Part shown: piece by piece, positions 1-6,724 of the stretch
How positions within the stretch are numbered: position 1 is the stretch's first letter
How the letters are laid out: every line of letters begins with the position of its first letter
Assembly: GCA_016718265.1 (NCBI GenBank)
Contig: JADKDZ010000003.1
Location: 1 to 10,000 of the forward strand
Origin: Uliginosibacterium sp.
GTDB taxonomy: Bacteria; Pseudomonadota; Gammaproteobacteria; Burkholderiales; Rhodocyclaceae
Length of the DNA stretch: 10,000 nucleotides
Reading direction: 5' to 3'
Translations under genes and position numbers: made by a program
Notes under the pieces: generated by a model
The model's database searches: none
Told to the model about the DNA's origin: nothing
What the model saw: only the letters and a program-made list of their open reading frames with translations

Positions 1-356
1 TCGCGCCAGCTTCGCTCAACCTTTGCCAGGCTGGCCATGTCTGCCATCGAACAGCCCGCCGCCAGATCGGGCAGGATCGCTATCTGTTCCGGTTTTGACA
101 GGATGTCGGCAACCTCGGCCATGAAGTGCACCCCGCAGAACACGATGTATTCGGCGTCCGTTTGCGACGCGAGGCGGGAGAGCTTGAGGGAGTCGCCGGT
201 CAAGTCGAGGTGCTGATAGACGTCCGCACGCTGATAGTGGTGGACCAGCAGGACCACGCGTGAGCCCAATTTTGCCTTGGCGGCGCGGATGCGGTCGTGT
301 GCATCAGCGTCCTTGAGGGCGTTGAAATGGTCAAAACTGATCGGGGATGCGTGCAT
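1..356 (-). CDS. nadA: Quinolinate synthase NadA, N-terminal part (gene runs off the left edge)
   Basis: NadA condenses iminoaspartate with dihydroxyacetone phosphate to give quinolinate in de novo NAD synthesis; it is a cytosolic [4Fe-4S] enzyme. The minus strand reads 118 codons from ATG at 356-354 to the window edge. Visible signatures are an HHYQ motif (residues 39-42), GDSL (55-58), FCGVHFMAE (73-81), whose Cys74 is the expected first cluster ligand, and PDLAAGCSMAD (96-106). The other two cluster cysteines lie outside the window. An in-frame TGA sits two codons upstream of the ATG, so this is the only reasonable start. No clear Shine-Dalgarno sequence is seen. The rhodanese gene ends 68 bp upstream on the same strand, so the two may be co-transcribed. 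Identification is confident from the motifs; the completeness of the gene cannot be judged. Confidence 0.95.
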   Translation of the reverse strand, partial: MHASPISFDHFNALKDADAHDRIRAAKAKLGSRVVLLVHHYQRADVYQHLDLTGDSLKLSRLASQTDAEYIVFCGVHFMAEVADILSKPEQIAILPDLAAGCSMADMASLAKVERSWR

Positions 357-410
357 GATGTGTCAGGGCTGAAAGCGAAGTCGTTAAGGTGTTCCGTTTT
401 GCCGATTCTA

Positions 411-442
411 CCTTGGCTGCTTCCTTAGCTCTGTTGCCAAGG
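411..442. repeat. Imperfect stem-loop across the rhodanese stop codon
   Basis: CCTTGGC (411-417) and GCCAAGG (436-442) form a perfect 7-bp inverted repeat with an 18-base loop that contains the rhodanese stop codon (425-427). No T-run follows on the minus strand, so it is not a standard intrinsic terminator. It could be an RNA processing or stability element, or chance. Confidence 0.3.
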
Positions 443-877
443 CAAGTTTGCATGCCGCCATCCGCCGATGGCACCCCGGTGGCCATTCGCGTCGAGATCG
501 CCCTCAAAGCCTTCCAGGACGTTGTAGCAGGCCGTGTAACCAGCACTTGCCGCAGCCATGGCGGCGTTGTGTGACCGGGCGCCCGAACGGCAAATAAAAA
601 GAACCAGTGCTTCTTGATCCACCTGGCGGGTGAGCTGCGTAAGGAAATGGGGGTTTGGCACGCCGCCTGGCCAAGTATTCCACTCGATCTCGACTGCGCC
701 AGGAATTCGCCCGACCCAATCCAGCTCTGCGCGTGTCCGCACGTCGACCAAGCGCGCACCGGGTGCGCGCTGGATAATTTCGTAGGCTTCAGCGGGGGTG
801 GTTGCGCCACTATAGGGCAGCTTGGTGTGTTCGGCACGGTGGCGAGCAAGGCTCAAAATCTCGGAAAGGGATGTCAT
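425..877 (-). CDS. Rhodanese-domain protein (single-domain sulfurtransferase-like)
   Basis: This is a 150-residue protein with one rhodanese fold. The region LVDVRTRAELDWVGRIPGAVEIEW (split here as LVDVRTRAE at 43-51 and GRIPGAVEIEW at 56-66) is the usual first half. The active-site loop CRSGARS starts at Cys96, the residue that carries the persulfide in this family, so the protein should be catalytically competent. No signal peptide or membrane segment is seen, so it is probably cytosolic. A short N-terminal helix (1-25) precedes the domain, which is common in single-domain rhodaneses. A purine run (GAGAGA) lies just upstream of the ATG. It is followed 68 bp later by nadA on the same strand. 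The sulfur donor, acceptor and physiological role are unknown; a link to Fe-S supply for NadA is only inference. Confidence 0.9.
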   Translation of the reverse strand: MTSLSEILSLARHRAEHTKLPYSGATTPAEAYEIIQRAPGARLVDVRTRAELDWVGRIPGAVEIEWNTWPGGVPNPHFLTQLTRQVDQEALVLFICRSGARSHNAAMAAASAGYTACYNVLEGFEGDLDANGHRGAIGGWRHANLPWQQS

Positions 878-932
878 GTGTCTCTCGGGCTTTATCGGGG
901 TAGAGGCAAAGTCGGGCAGCGTCAGCGATTAA

Positions 933-948
933 TGCACCATAGAGGTGC
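933..948. promoter_or_regulatory. NtrC-type binding dyad 1 (TGCACC-N5-GGTGC)
   Basis: The site reads TGCACC, five bases, GGTGC. This is the same half-site sequence and spacing as the known enterobacterial glnA NtrC enhancer (TGCACC-N5-GGTGC). Its centre (941) lies about 178 bp upstream of the start point expected from the sigma-54 promoter. An ntrC gene lies about 3.4 kb downstream in the same window, which supports the assignment. Confidence 0.8.
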
Positions 949-962
949 GTAGGTGCTGCATG

Positions 963-978
963 AGCACCGGTTCGGTGC
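963..978. promoter_or_regulatory. NtrC-type binding dyad 2 (GCACC-N5-GGTGC)
   Basis: A perfect GCACC (964-968) / GGTGC (974-978) dyad with a five-base centre. It is 30 bp centre to centre from dyad 1, about three helical turns, so two NtrC dimers would bind on the same face of the helix. Paired enhancers of this kind are needed for NtrC oligomerisation in characterised systems. The centre is about 148 bp upstream of the predicted transcription start. Confidence 0.8.
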
Positions 979-1093
979 GTCGCGTAGATTCACGACATCG
1001 TATTGCGGCTTGTGGCAGAATTGCGGCGCTCATAAAAAGAGTGTAAGCCACGTTTAGTAATTCGCTCGCAGCGCCTTTCAGTATTTTGAGCTG

Positions 1094-1108
1094 TGGCACG
1101 TTACATGC
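1094..1108 (+). promoter_or_regulatory. Sigma-54 (-24/-12) promoter of glnA
   Basis: TGGCAC-GTTAC-ATGC matches the sigma-54 consensus TGGCAC-N5-TTGC with one mismatch (A for the first T of the -12 element). The invariant GG (1095-1096) and GC (1107-1108) are exactly 10 bases apart, as required. The transcription start would fall near 1119, about 100 bases before the glnA ATG. Together with the upstream NtrC dyads this is the architecture of a nitrogen-regulated glnA promoter. Confidence 0.82.
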
Positions 1109-1204
1109 TTGCAACTATTTATTGTTATCGCGCTGCCAGCACTGAGTCTCTTGGGGTTCGGCCGGTCGGTTGCGGACAGGTTTGCCTACTCAATTCAATA
1201 CGCT

Positions 1205-1210
1205 AGGAGT
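1205..1210 (+). promoter_or_regulatory. glnA ribosome binding site
   Basis: AGGAGT lies 9 bases before the ATG at 1220. It decides the glnA start against a longer in-frame reading from TTG at 1109, which would begin upstream of the predicted transcription start. Confidence 0.8.
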
Positions 1211-1219
1211 GAGAGTTAC

Positions 1220-2629
1220 ATGACACCTCAAGACGTGATCAAGCTCGTCAAGGAAAACGACGTCAAGTTCGTTGACTTCCGCTTTACCGATACTCGCGGC
1301 AAGGAACAGCACGTCGGCGTGCCGATCAGTGCTTTCGGCGAAGACAAGTTCACTGAAGGCCATGCCTTTGATGGTTCTTCGATTGCTGGCTGGAAGGGCA
1401 TTCAGGCGTCCGATATGCTGCTGATGCCGGACCCGAGCACCGCTTACATCGATCCGTTCTTCGATGAGACTACGCTGATCCTGACCTGTGACGTCGTTGA
1501 GCCGTCTGATGGCAAAGGCTATGACCGCGATCCGCGTTCCATCGCCAAGCGTGCCGAAGCCTATCTGAAGTCTTCCGGTCTGGGCGACACTGCTTACTTC
1601 GGTCCGGAACCTGAGTTCTTCATTTTCGACTCTGTTGAGTGGAAAATCGACATGCAGGGTGCGTCGCACAAGATCTTCGCTGAAGAGGCTGCTTGGGCTT
1701 CGGGCGAGAAGATTGACGGCGGTAACACGGGCCACCGTCCTGGCGTGAAGGGTGGTTATTTCCCGGTGCCGCCGGTTGATTCGTCGAACGACATCCGTGC
1801 GCAGATGTGTCTGCTGCTTGAGGCCTGCGGCGTGCCGGTTGAAGTGCATCACCACGAAGTGGCAACCGCTGGTCAGAACGAAATCGGCACCAAGTTCGAC
1901 ACGTTGGTTCGCCGTGCTGACCAGACTCAAGTGCTGAAGTACATTGTGCACAACGTTGCTCACCAGTACGGTAAGACCGCGACTTTCATGCCGAAGCCCA
2001 TCGTTGGCGACAACGGTTCCGGCATGCACGTTCACCAGTCGATCTGGAAGGATGGCAAGAACCTGTTCGCAGGTAACGGCTATGCAGGTCTCTCCGAATT
2101 CGCCCTGTATTACATCGGCGGCATCATCAAGCATGCTCGCGCGCTGAACGCCATCACCAATCCGCTGACCAACTCGTACAAGCGTCTGGTGCCGGGCTAC
2201 GAAGCACCGGTGAAGCTGGCCTACTCGGCTCGCAACCGTTCCGCTTCGATCCGTGTGCCCTACGTTCAGTCCGACAAGGCTCGCCGTATCGAAACGCGCT
2301 TCCCGGATCCGGGTGCAAACCCCTATCTGGCTTTCGCTGCACTGATGATGGCTGGTCTGGATGGCGTGCAGAACAAGATTCACCCTGGCGATCCTGCAGA
2401 CAAGAATCTGTACGATCTGCCGCCGGAAGAAGACGCAAAGATCCCGACCGTTTGTTCCAGTCTGGAGCAAGCGCTTGAGTATCTGGACAAGGACCGTGAG
2501 TTCCTGACCCGCGGTGGCGTGTTCTCCAACGAAATGATCGACGCGTACATCGCGCTGAAGTACGAAGAAGTTCAGCGTTTCCGCATGACGACCCACCCGG
2601 TCGAGTTCGAAATGTACTATTCGATCTAA
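1220..2629 (+). CDS. glnA: Glutamine synthetase, type I
   Basis: GlnA makes glutamine from glutamate, ammonia and ATP and is the main ammonia-assimilation enzyme; it acts as a cytosolic dodecamer. The protein is 469 residues, the standard length for the GSI-beta type. Visible signatures are DGSS (51-54), GPEPEFF (128-134) with metal-binding glutamates, VHHHEVATAGQNEI (209-222), GSGMHVHQS (266-274), NRSASIRVP (339-347) and RFPDPGANPY (360-369). NLYDLPPEE places the adenylylation tyrosine at Y398, so activity is probably controlled by GlnE. The start is fixed by the AGGAGT ribosome site and by family length. Upstream NtrC dyads and a sigma-54 promoter indicate nitrogen control of transcription, and a strong terminator 25 bp after the stop indicates that glnA can be transcribed alone. 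The regulators ntrB and ntrC follow after one intervening gene. Confidence 0.99.
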   Translation: MTPQDVIKLVKENDVKFVDFRFTDTRGKEQHVGVPISAFGEDKFTEGHAFDGSSIAGWKGIQASDMLLMPDPSTAYIDPFFDETTLILTCDVVEPSDGKGYDRDPRSIAKRAEAYLKSSGLGDTAYFGPEPEFFIFDSVEWKIDMQGASHKIFAEEAAWASGEKIDGGNTGHRPGVKGGYFPVPPVDSSNDIRAQMCLLLEACGVPVEVHHHEVATAGQNEIGTKFDTLVRRADQTQVLKYIVHNVAHQYGKTATFMPKPIVGDNGSGMHVHQSIWKDGKNLFAGNGYAGLSEFALYYIGGIIKHARALNAITNPLTNSYKRLVPGYEAPVKLAYSARNRSASIRVPYVQSDKARRIETRFPDPGANPYLAFAALMMAGLDGVQNKIHPGDPADKNLYDLPPEEDAKIPTVCSSLEQALEYLDKDREFLTRGGVFSNEMIDAYIALKYEEVQRFRMTTHPVEFEMYYSI

Positions 2630-2653
2630 GCTCCGGGTTCGCTTGGATGTATG

Positions 2654-2682
2654 AAAAGGACGGGTTTGCCCGTCCTTTTTTT
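2654..2682 (+). terminator. Rho-independent terminator after glnA
   Basis: An 11-bp stem (2654-2664 with 2669-2679) with a GC-rich upper part and a TTTG loop is followed by a run of seven T residues (2676-2682). This is a strong intrinsic terminator. It should separate abundant glnA mRNA from the downstream DUF4124-ntrB-ntrC genes, allowing at most read-through expression. Confidence 0.93.
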
Positions 2683-2767
2683 GCGCCCACCTCCGACAGA
2701 TGCGCTTTGTGTTTTGGCCCTTCCGGCCTAAACTTGACTGCTGCGGAACACGCTCTCCCACTGGACC

Positions 2768-3253
2768 ATGACAAAACTGCGTTATTTCTCTTTGTTGCTG
2801 CTGGTGTTCGCTGCGAGTGTCCAGGCCGATATTTTCAAGTGTGTTGATGACGCCGGACATACCACCTACACCAACGACAAGCCGGGTAATGTCGCCAAGG
2901 GATGTACCTTGATGTCGCGCGAGCAGCCTGTCAGCACGGTATCGTCGCCAACGCCTCGCAAAGGTGGCGGAGCGAGCGCCAACCCGACACCTTCGACCTT
3001 TCCCAAGGTTGACGATTCGATGCAGCGTAGCCGCGACGGTGACCGCCGCAAGATTCTAGAGCAGGAGTTAAGCAACGAAGAAAAACTCCTGGAGGCCGCG
3101 AGAAAGACGCTTGCAGAGCAGGAGGCACAGCGGCTTGGCGACGAGAAGAATTACCAGAAGTATCTTGATCGGGTCCAGCAATACAAGGATTCCGTACAAC
3201 TCCACGAGCGCAACATCGAGGCGATCCGCAAGGAAATAGCCAACCTGAAATGA
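2768..3253 (+). CDS. Secreted DUF4124-type protein with C-terminal coiled coil
   Basis: This is a 161-residue protein of unknown function. Residues 1-20 form a clear Sec signal peptide (basic TKLR, then a Leu/Val/Ala core, with likely cleavage after SVQA at 20). Directly after it, DIFKCVDDAGHTTYTNDKP (21-39) has the hallmark pattern of the DUF4124 family (aspartate, aromatic/Lys, W or C, VD..G...Y.). Cys25 and Cys46 are the only mature cysteines and could form a disulfide in the periplasm. Residues 51-85 are a Pro/Ser/Gly-rich linker. Residues about 93-160 are charged and heptad-like (EQELSNEEKLLEAARKTLAE), predicting a coiled coil. It begins 85 bp after the glnA terminator and ends 39 bp before ntrB, so it probably shares a transcript with ntrBC. 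No membrane anchor other than the signal peptide is seen. Its relation to nitrogen control is unknown. Confidence 0.85.
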   Translation: MTKLRYFSLLLLVFAASVQADIFKCVDDAGHTTYTNDKPGNVAKGCTLMSREQPVSTVSSPTPRKGGGASANPTPSTFPKVDDSMQRSRDGDRRKILEQELSNEEKLLEAARKTLAEQEAQRLGDEKNYQKYLDRVQQYKDSVQLHERNIEAIRKEIANLK

Positions 3254-3292
3254 TGTTTGCTGGCGGCTCATTTCTTGCTAGCGTGTACCGAG

Positions 3293-4369
3293 ATGAGCCC
3301 GCCTAGTTTGAACTCCCCACAAGACAAGTTTTCCGCCGCCACTGCGGGCCTTGAACTGCTCTCCTCGGCGGTAGTGATGGTCAGTGCTGACCGCTCGGTT
3401 TGTTACGTCAATCCCTCGGCAGAGCATCTGTTCTCGGTGAGCGCACGGCAGTGCCTCGGGCATCATCTGTCGGCCTTGATCGGCGATATTCCGAATCTTT
3501 GGGCTGCGCTGGATAACGCTTTGGCCAATAACTGGAGCCACACTGGGCAGAATCTAGCGGTGAAGCGTGCCGCTTTTCTGCCCTTGCACCTCGATTGCAC
3601 GGCTTCCCCGGTCGATGTTCCTCCTGCGCGGCTGCTGCTGGAGTTTCGTCTTCTGGACGCGCAGCTTAAGGTCGCTCGGGAGGAGCAAATCGCTCAGCAG
3701 CAGCAAGCCAATCGGGAGCTGGTCCGCAGTCTGGCCCATGAAATCAAGAACCCGCTGGGTGGAATTCGGGGGTCGGCGCAGTTACTGGAGCGCGAGCTTG
3801 ATGACCCACTCTACCGGGAATACACCCAAGTCATCATTGCCGAGGCTGATCGGTTGCAGGACTTGATGAATCGCCTGTTGAACTCTCACCGGATGATGCA
3901 TCCGACGCTCGTGAACGTACACGACGTGCTGGAACGAGTGCTGAAGTTGATTCAGGCGGAGTTTCCAGGCATTTCGGTGCGCCGGGATTATGACGTCAGC
4001 CTCCCTCAATTGACGGCAGATCGTGAGCAGTTGATTCAGTCTGTTCTGAACATTTCGCGCAATGCTGCGCAGGCGTTGCAAGGCGAAGGCGTTGTGATCC
4101 TGCGGACGCGTGCTGCCCGTCAGGTCACCTTGGCCAAGCGTCGACACAAACTGGCACTGGAATTGCAGGTGATCGACAACGGTCCGGGGATTCCGGAAGA
4201 CATCCGCGACAAAATCTTCTATCCCCTGGTTTCGGGGCGCGAAGGTGGTACGGGTCTTGGGCTCTCGATAGCACAGAGTTTTGTCGAGCAGCACCAGGGG
4301 ACGATCGACGTCGTGAGTGAGCCGGGCCGAACCTGCTTCACGATACTCCTGCCCATTACGCAGGTGTGA
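3293..4369 (+). CDS. glnL (ntrB): Nitrogen regulation sensor histidine kinase NtrB
   Basis: NtrB is the soluble kinase/phosphatase of the NtrB-NtrC pair; PII protein (GlnB) switches it to phosphatase activity when nitrogen is plentiful. From ATG 3293 the protein has 358 residues, close to the usual 350. An N-terminal PAS domain covers about 15-120. The H-box SLAHEIKNPLGGIRG (146-160) carries phospho-acceptor His149. The ATPase domain shows the N-box NISRNAAQAL (253-262), G1 DNGPGIPE (295-302) and G2 GREGGTGLGLS (315-325). There is no transmembrane segment, which fits NtrB and not a membrane sensor. The frame is open upstream to TTG 3257, but the ATG fits family length better; neither has a good ribosome site. 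ntrC follows after 31 bp, giving an ntrBC operon. Confidence 0.96.
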   Translation: MSPPSLNSPQDKFSAATAGLELLSSAVVMVSADRSVCYVNPSAEHLFSVSARQCLGHHLSALIGDIPNLWAALDNALANNWSHTGQNLAVKRAAFLPLHLDCTASPVDVPPARLLLEFRLLDAQLKVAREEQIAQQQQANRELVRSLAHEIKNPLGGIRGSAQLLERELDDPLYREYTQVIIAEADRLQDLMNRLLNSHRMMHPTLVNVHDVLERVLKLIQAEFPGISVRRDYDVSLPQLTADREQLIQSVLNISRNAAQALQGEGVVILRTRAARQVTLAKRRHKLALELQVIDNGPGIPEDIRDKIFYPLVSGREGGTGLGLSIAQSFVEQHQGTIDVVSEPGRTCFTILLPITQV

Positions 4370-4400
4370 TAGGCGTGAAGTGGCCTCATAGCAGAGATAA

Positions 4401-5840
4401 ATGGATCGCCCGAACATGAATGCTGTCTGGATCGTTGATGATGACCGCTCTATCCGCTGGGTCCTCGAGAAGGCGTTGGCGCGCGAGAATATTGCATTCC
4501 GAAGCTTCTCATCCGCATCAGAAGCGCTAGGCGTTCTTGACGCGAACAACGGTACGCCCCAGGTTCTGATCTCTGACATTCACATGCCCGGGGAGTCGGG
4601 TTTGGTGCTGTTGCAGCGTGCGAAGGAGCGGTATCCGGAGTTGCCGGTCATCATCATGACTGCGTATTCCGATCTCGATAGTGCTGTTGCCGCGTTTCAA
4701 GGTGGCGCCTTCGAGTATCTTCCGAAGCCGTTTGATGTTGACCAGGCGATCGACCTTCTGCGCCGTGCGCTTGAAGAAAGCATGCACCAAGCCGGTGCGG
4801 ATGAAGAGGTGGCTTCATTACCAGAGATTCTGGGCCACGCGGCGTCGATGCAGGATGTCTTCCGAGCAATCGGGCGTTTGTCGCAGTCCCATGCGACGGT
4901 TCTTATCAATGGCGAGTCCGGTACGGGGAAAGAGTTGGTCGCACGTGCACTGCACCGCCATAGCCCGCGCCGCGAGGGCCCTTTCATCGCTATTAACACA
5001 GCCGCGATTCCGCGTGATTTGCTTGAGTCGGAGTTGTTTGGGCACGAACGTGGGGCCTTTACTGGGGCCGCAGCGCAACGCAGGGGCCGCTTTGAGCAAG
5101 CGGAGGGCGGGACGCTTTTTCTTGACGAGATCGGCGACATGCCTTCGGAGTTGCAGACCCGGTTGCTGCGTGTGCTATCGGACGGCCACTTCTACCGGGT
5201 GGGCGGGCATACCCCTGTGAAGGCTAATGTCAGGGTAATTACAGCAACGCACCAGAATCTGGAGCAACGGGTGCGCGAAGGTTTGTTCAGGGAGGACTTG
5301 TTCCATCGTCTGAATGTAATACGTCTTCGTCTCCCGCCCTTGCGGGAGCGCAGGGAGGACATTCCTGTATTGGTACGGCACTTCCTGCTTCGCAGTGCGC
5401 AAGAGCTTGGTGTTGATGCAAAGCGCTTGACGGAGGCGGCACTGCGACACTTGCAGTTGAATGAGTTTCCAGGAAACGTTCGGCAACTGGAGAATCTCTG
5501 CCACTGGCTGACCGTGATGGCTCCAGGCCAGATGGTGGACGTGGCGGACTTGCCCTCCGACATGCGGGACGCCGTGGCATTGAGCGGTGGCAGTGGCGCA
5601 TCTTCAGCGCAAGATTGGCTTGCCGCATTGAACGACGAGGCAGACCGGTTGTTGCATGCCGTGCCGGGCGAGGTATTTGATCAGCTGAGCAGGGCGTTCG
5701 AGAAGGCGCTGATCCTGCGGGCGCTCGCGACAACGGGCGGTCGTCGGGTCGAGGCTGCCCAGATACTGGGGATCGGCAGGAATACCATTACGCGCAAGAT
5801 TCAGGAACTGGGCATCGATGCGGTGAAGGGCGACGATTGA
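4401..5840 (+). CDS. glnG (ntrC): Nitrogen regulation response regulator NtrC (sigma-54 activator)
   Basis: NtrC is phosphorylated by NtrB and, as an AAA+ oligomer bound to upstream enhancers, opens sigma-54 promoters such as the one before glnA here. The 479-residue protein has the three expected parts. The receiver domain (about 6-125) has acidic residues D13-D15, phospho-acceptor D59 in SDIHMPG, T87 and K109. The AAA+ domain has Walker A GESGTGKE (171-178), the sigma-54-contacting GAFTGA loop (218-223) and Walker B LFLDEIGD (239-246). The C-terminal Fis-type helix-turn-helix spans about 447-470 (EAAQILGIGRNTITRKIQ). A second ATG at 4416 (Met6) would put the phospho-acceptor at position 54, as in the enterobacterial protein, so the true start may be there. 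The stop overlaps a possible TTG start for birA, but the likelier birA start is 68 bp on. Confidence 0.97.
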   Translation: MDRPNMNAVWIVDDDRSIRWVLEKALARENIAFRSFSSASEALGVLDANNGTPQVLISDIHMPGESGLVLLQRAKERYPELPVIIMTAYSDLDSAVAAFQGGAFEYLPKPFDVDQAIDLLRRALEESMHQAGADEEVASLPEILGHAASMQDVFRAIGRLSQSHATVLINGESGTGKELVARALHRHSPRREGPFIAINTAAIPRDLLESELFGHERGAFTGAAAQRRGRFEQAEGGTLFLDEIGDMPSELQTRLLRVLSDGHFYRVGGHTPVKANVRVITATHQNLEQRVREGLFREDLFHRLNVIRLRLPPLRERREDIPVLVRHFLLRSAQELGVDAKRLTEAALRHLQLNEFPGNVRQLENLCHWLTVMAPGQMVDVADLPSDMRDAVALSGGSGASSAQDWLAALNDEADRLLHAVPGEVFDQLSRAFEKALILRALATTGGRRVEAAQILGIGRNTITRKIQELGIDAVKGDD

Positions 5841-5899
5841 GGCTCTTTGGTCAGAGCGCGGGTGGCGGGTTAGACTCGGCCGCTTTGCGATTTACCACC

Positions 5900-5904
5900 G
5901 AGGG
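5900..5904 (+). promoter_or_regulatory. birA ribosome binding site
   Basis: GAGGG lies four bases before ATG 5909 and is the best Shine-Dalgarno match in the area. It supports starting birA there and not at the in-frame TTG 5837 that overlaps the ntrC stop. Confidence 0.65.
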
Positions 5905-5908
5905 CGAA

Positions 5909-6712
5909 ATGTGTTCTACGCGCAGTCAACCGGACTTCACCGCACTTGAGGGTGCCCTGGGTGAGGCGGCGGCGTCATTCTCAGTCGAGTATCTCGCACG
6001 TTGCACGTCAACAAATGCCCTGCTCTTACGATATGCCGCTGAAGGTGCCCGGACCGGCTTGACATTGTGGGCTGAGGAGCAGACGGCAGGACGTGGTCGT
6101 CGTGGCAGGCGTTGGCATTCAGCGCCAGGGCACAGCCTTACATTTTCGGTACTGTGGCAGTTCGGTAAACAAGTTCCGGTTTCTGGTCTTAGTCTTGCAG
6201 TTGGGCTAGCGGTCGCGGAAGCGCTCCAAGAGCTCGGATGCGAAGGCGTTGGCTTGAAGTGGCCCAATGACATATGGCTCCTAGGGCATAAGCTAGGGGG
6301 GGTTCTGACCGAACTGGTGTTTGAGAAAGACGGATTTCAAGCGGTAATCGGTATAGGGCTGAATGTGCGCCGCCATCCAGCCTGGGAGGCTGACATTGAG
6401 CAAACTTTTGAGACCCTTGATGCGGTGGCTTTTGTGCCGAGTCGTGAGGTCCTCTTGGGAACCATTCTGAAGCACCTTGGAGACAGCTTAGGCGTGTTCG
6501 AGCGCGGCGGGTTCGAGCCATTGTGCCGGCGGTGGAACCAGCTGAACGCATTGTATGGTCTGCCCGTCCGTGTTCTGGCGGAGCGAAGTGAGCTGACAGG
6601 GGTATGCGGTAAGGCGCTTCCATGTGGTGCACTTGAGCTGATGCAGGATGATGGCGCACGCGTGGAAGTGAGTAGTGGAGACGTCAGTCTTCGGATTGAT
6701 ACGAACCTGTGA
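5909..6712 (+). CDS. birA: Biotin--[acetyl-CoA-carboxylase] ligase, monofunctional (no DNA-binding domain)
   Basis: BirA activates biotin with ATP to biotinyl-AMP and transfers it to the lysine of biotin carrier domains, such as AccB. From ATG 5909 the protein is 267 residues. The N-terminal winged helix of the enterobacterial repressor form (about 60 residues more) is absent, so this is a ligase only and should not repress biotin genes. Signatures are RCTSTNALL (31-39), the biotin/adenylate loop GRGRRGRRW (61-69), KWPNDIWLLGHKLGGVL (117-133) with the expected catalytic-site lysine K117, and GIGLNV (148-153). A small C-terminal domain (about 218-265) matches the BPL C-terminal fold. The gene lies between ntrC and coaX (12 bp to the latter), so it probably shares a transcript with coaX. 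Confidence 0.94.
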   Translation: MCSTRSQPDFTALEGALGEAAASFSVEYLARCTSTNALLLRYAAEGARTGLTLWAEEQTAGRGRRGRRWHSAPGHSLTFSVLWQFGKQVPVSGLSLAVGLAVAEALQELGCEGVGLKWPNDIWLLGHKLGGVLTELVFEKDGFQAVIGIGLNVRRHPAWEADIEQTFETLDAVAFVPSREVLLGTILKHLGDSLGVFERGGFEPLCRRWNQLNALYGLPVRVLAERSELTGVCGKALPCGALELMQDDGARVEVSSGDVSLRIDTNL

Positions 6713-6724
6713 CAGGCGAAATAG

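Larger units (their letters stand above)
878..1219. other. Divergent intergenic control region between the rhodanese gene and glnA
   Basis: This 342-bp stretch separates the leftward rhodanese-nadA genes from rightward glnA. It contains two NtrC-type dyads (933-948 and 963-978), an extra half-site (952-956), a sigma-54 promoter (1094-1108) and the glnA ribosome binding site (1205-1210). I could not find a convincing sigma-70 promoter for glnA or for the rhodanese gene. The A/T-richer stretch between the dyads and the promoter (about 985-1090) would be the looping segment. I saw no clear IHF consensus in it by eye. Confidence 0.7.

Noticed and set aside
1013..1027. A second GG-N10-GC motif (TGGCAG-AATTG-CGGC) resembling a sigma-54 promoter
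   Set aside because: The -12 element is poor and the site lies close to the enhancers; the promoter at 1094-1108 is much better.
1109..1219. In-frame N-terminal extension of glnA from TTG 1109, which looks like a hydrophobic leader
   Set aside because: It starts upstream of the predicted transcription start, overlaps the promoter edge, and the AGGAGT site plus the 469-residue family length fix the start at 1220.
2707..2734. TTGTGT-N16-TAAACT as a sigma-70 promoter, with a GGCC-N5-GGCC dyad, before the DUF4124 gene
   Set aside because: Only about three and four of six bases match the hexamers, and the dyad is short; a promoter is expected in this gap but this one cannot be supported.
1190..2860. 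A 556-codon open frame on the minus strand covering all of glnA
   Set aside because: It is exactly antisense to a highly conserved gene with strong codon bias, the translation resembles no family I recognise and is rich in Arg/His/Gln/Val as expected of such shadows, and no promoter or ribosome site was seen for it.
4527..5733. Several minus-strand and alternate-frame open frames of 60-180 codons inside ntrC
   Set aside because: All overlap the well-supported ntrC frame, have low-complexity Arg/Ser/Pro-rich translations typical of GC-rich shadows, and lack start signals.
5837..5908. TTG start for birA overlapping the ntrC stop
   Set aside because: The added 24 residues are not BirA-like and ATG 5909 has a clear GAGGG ribosome site.
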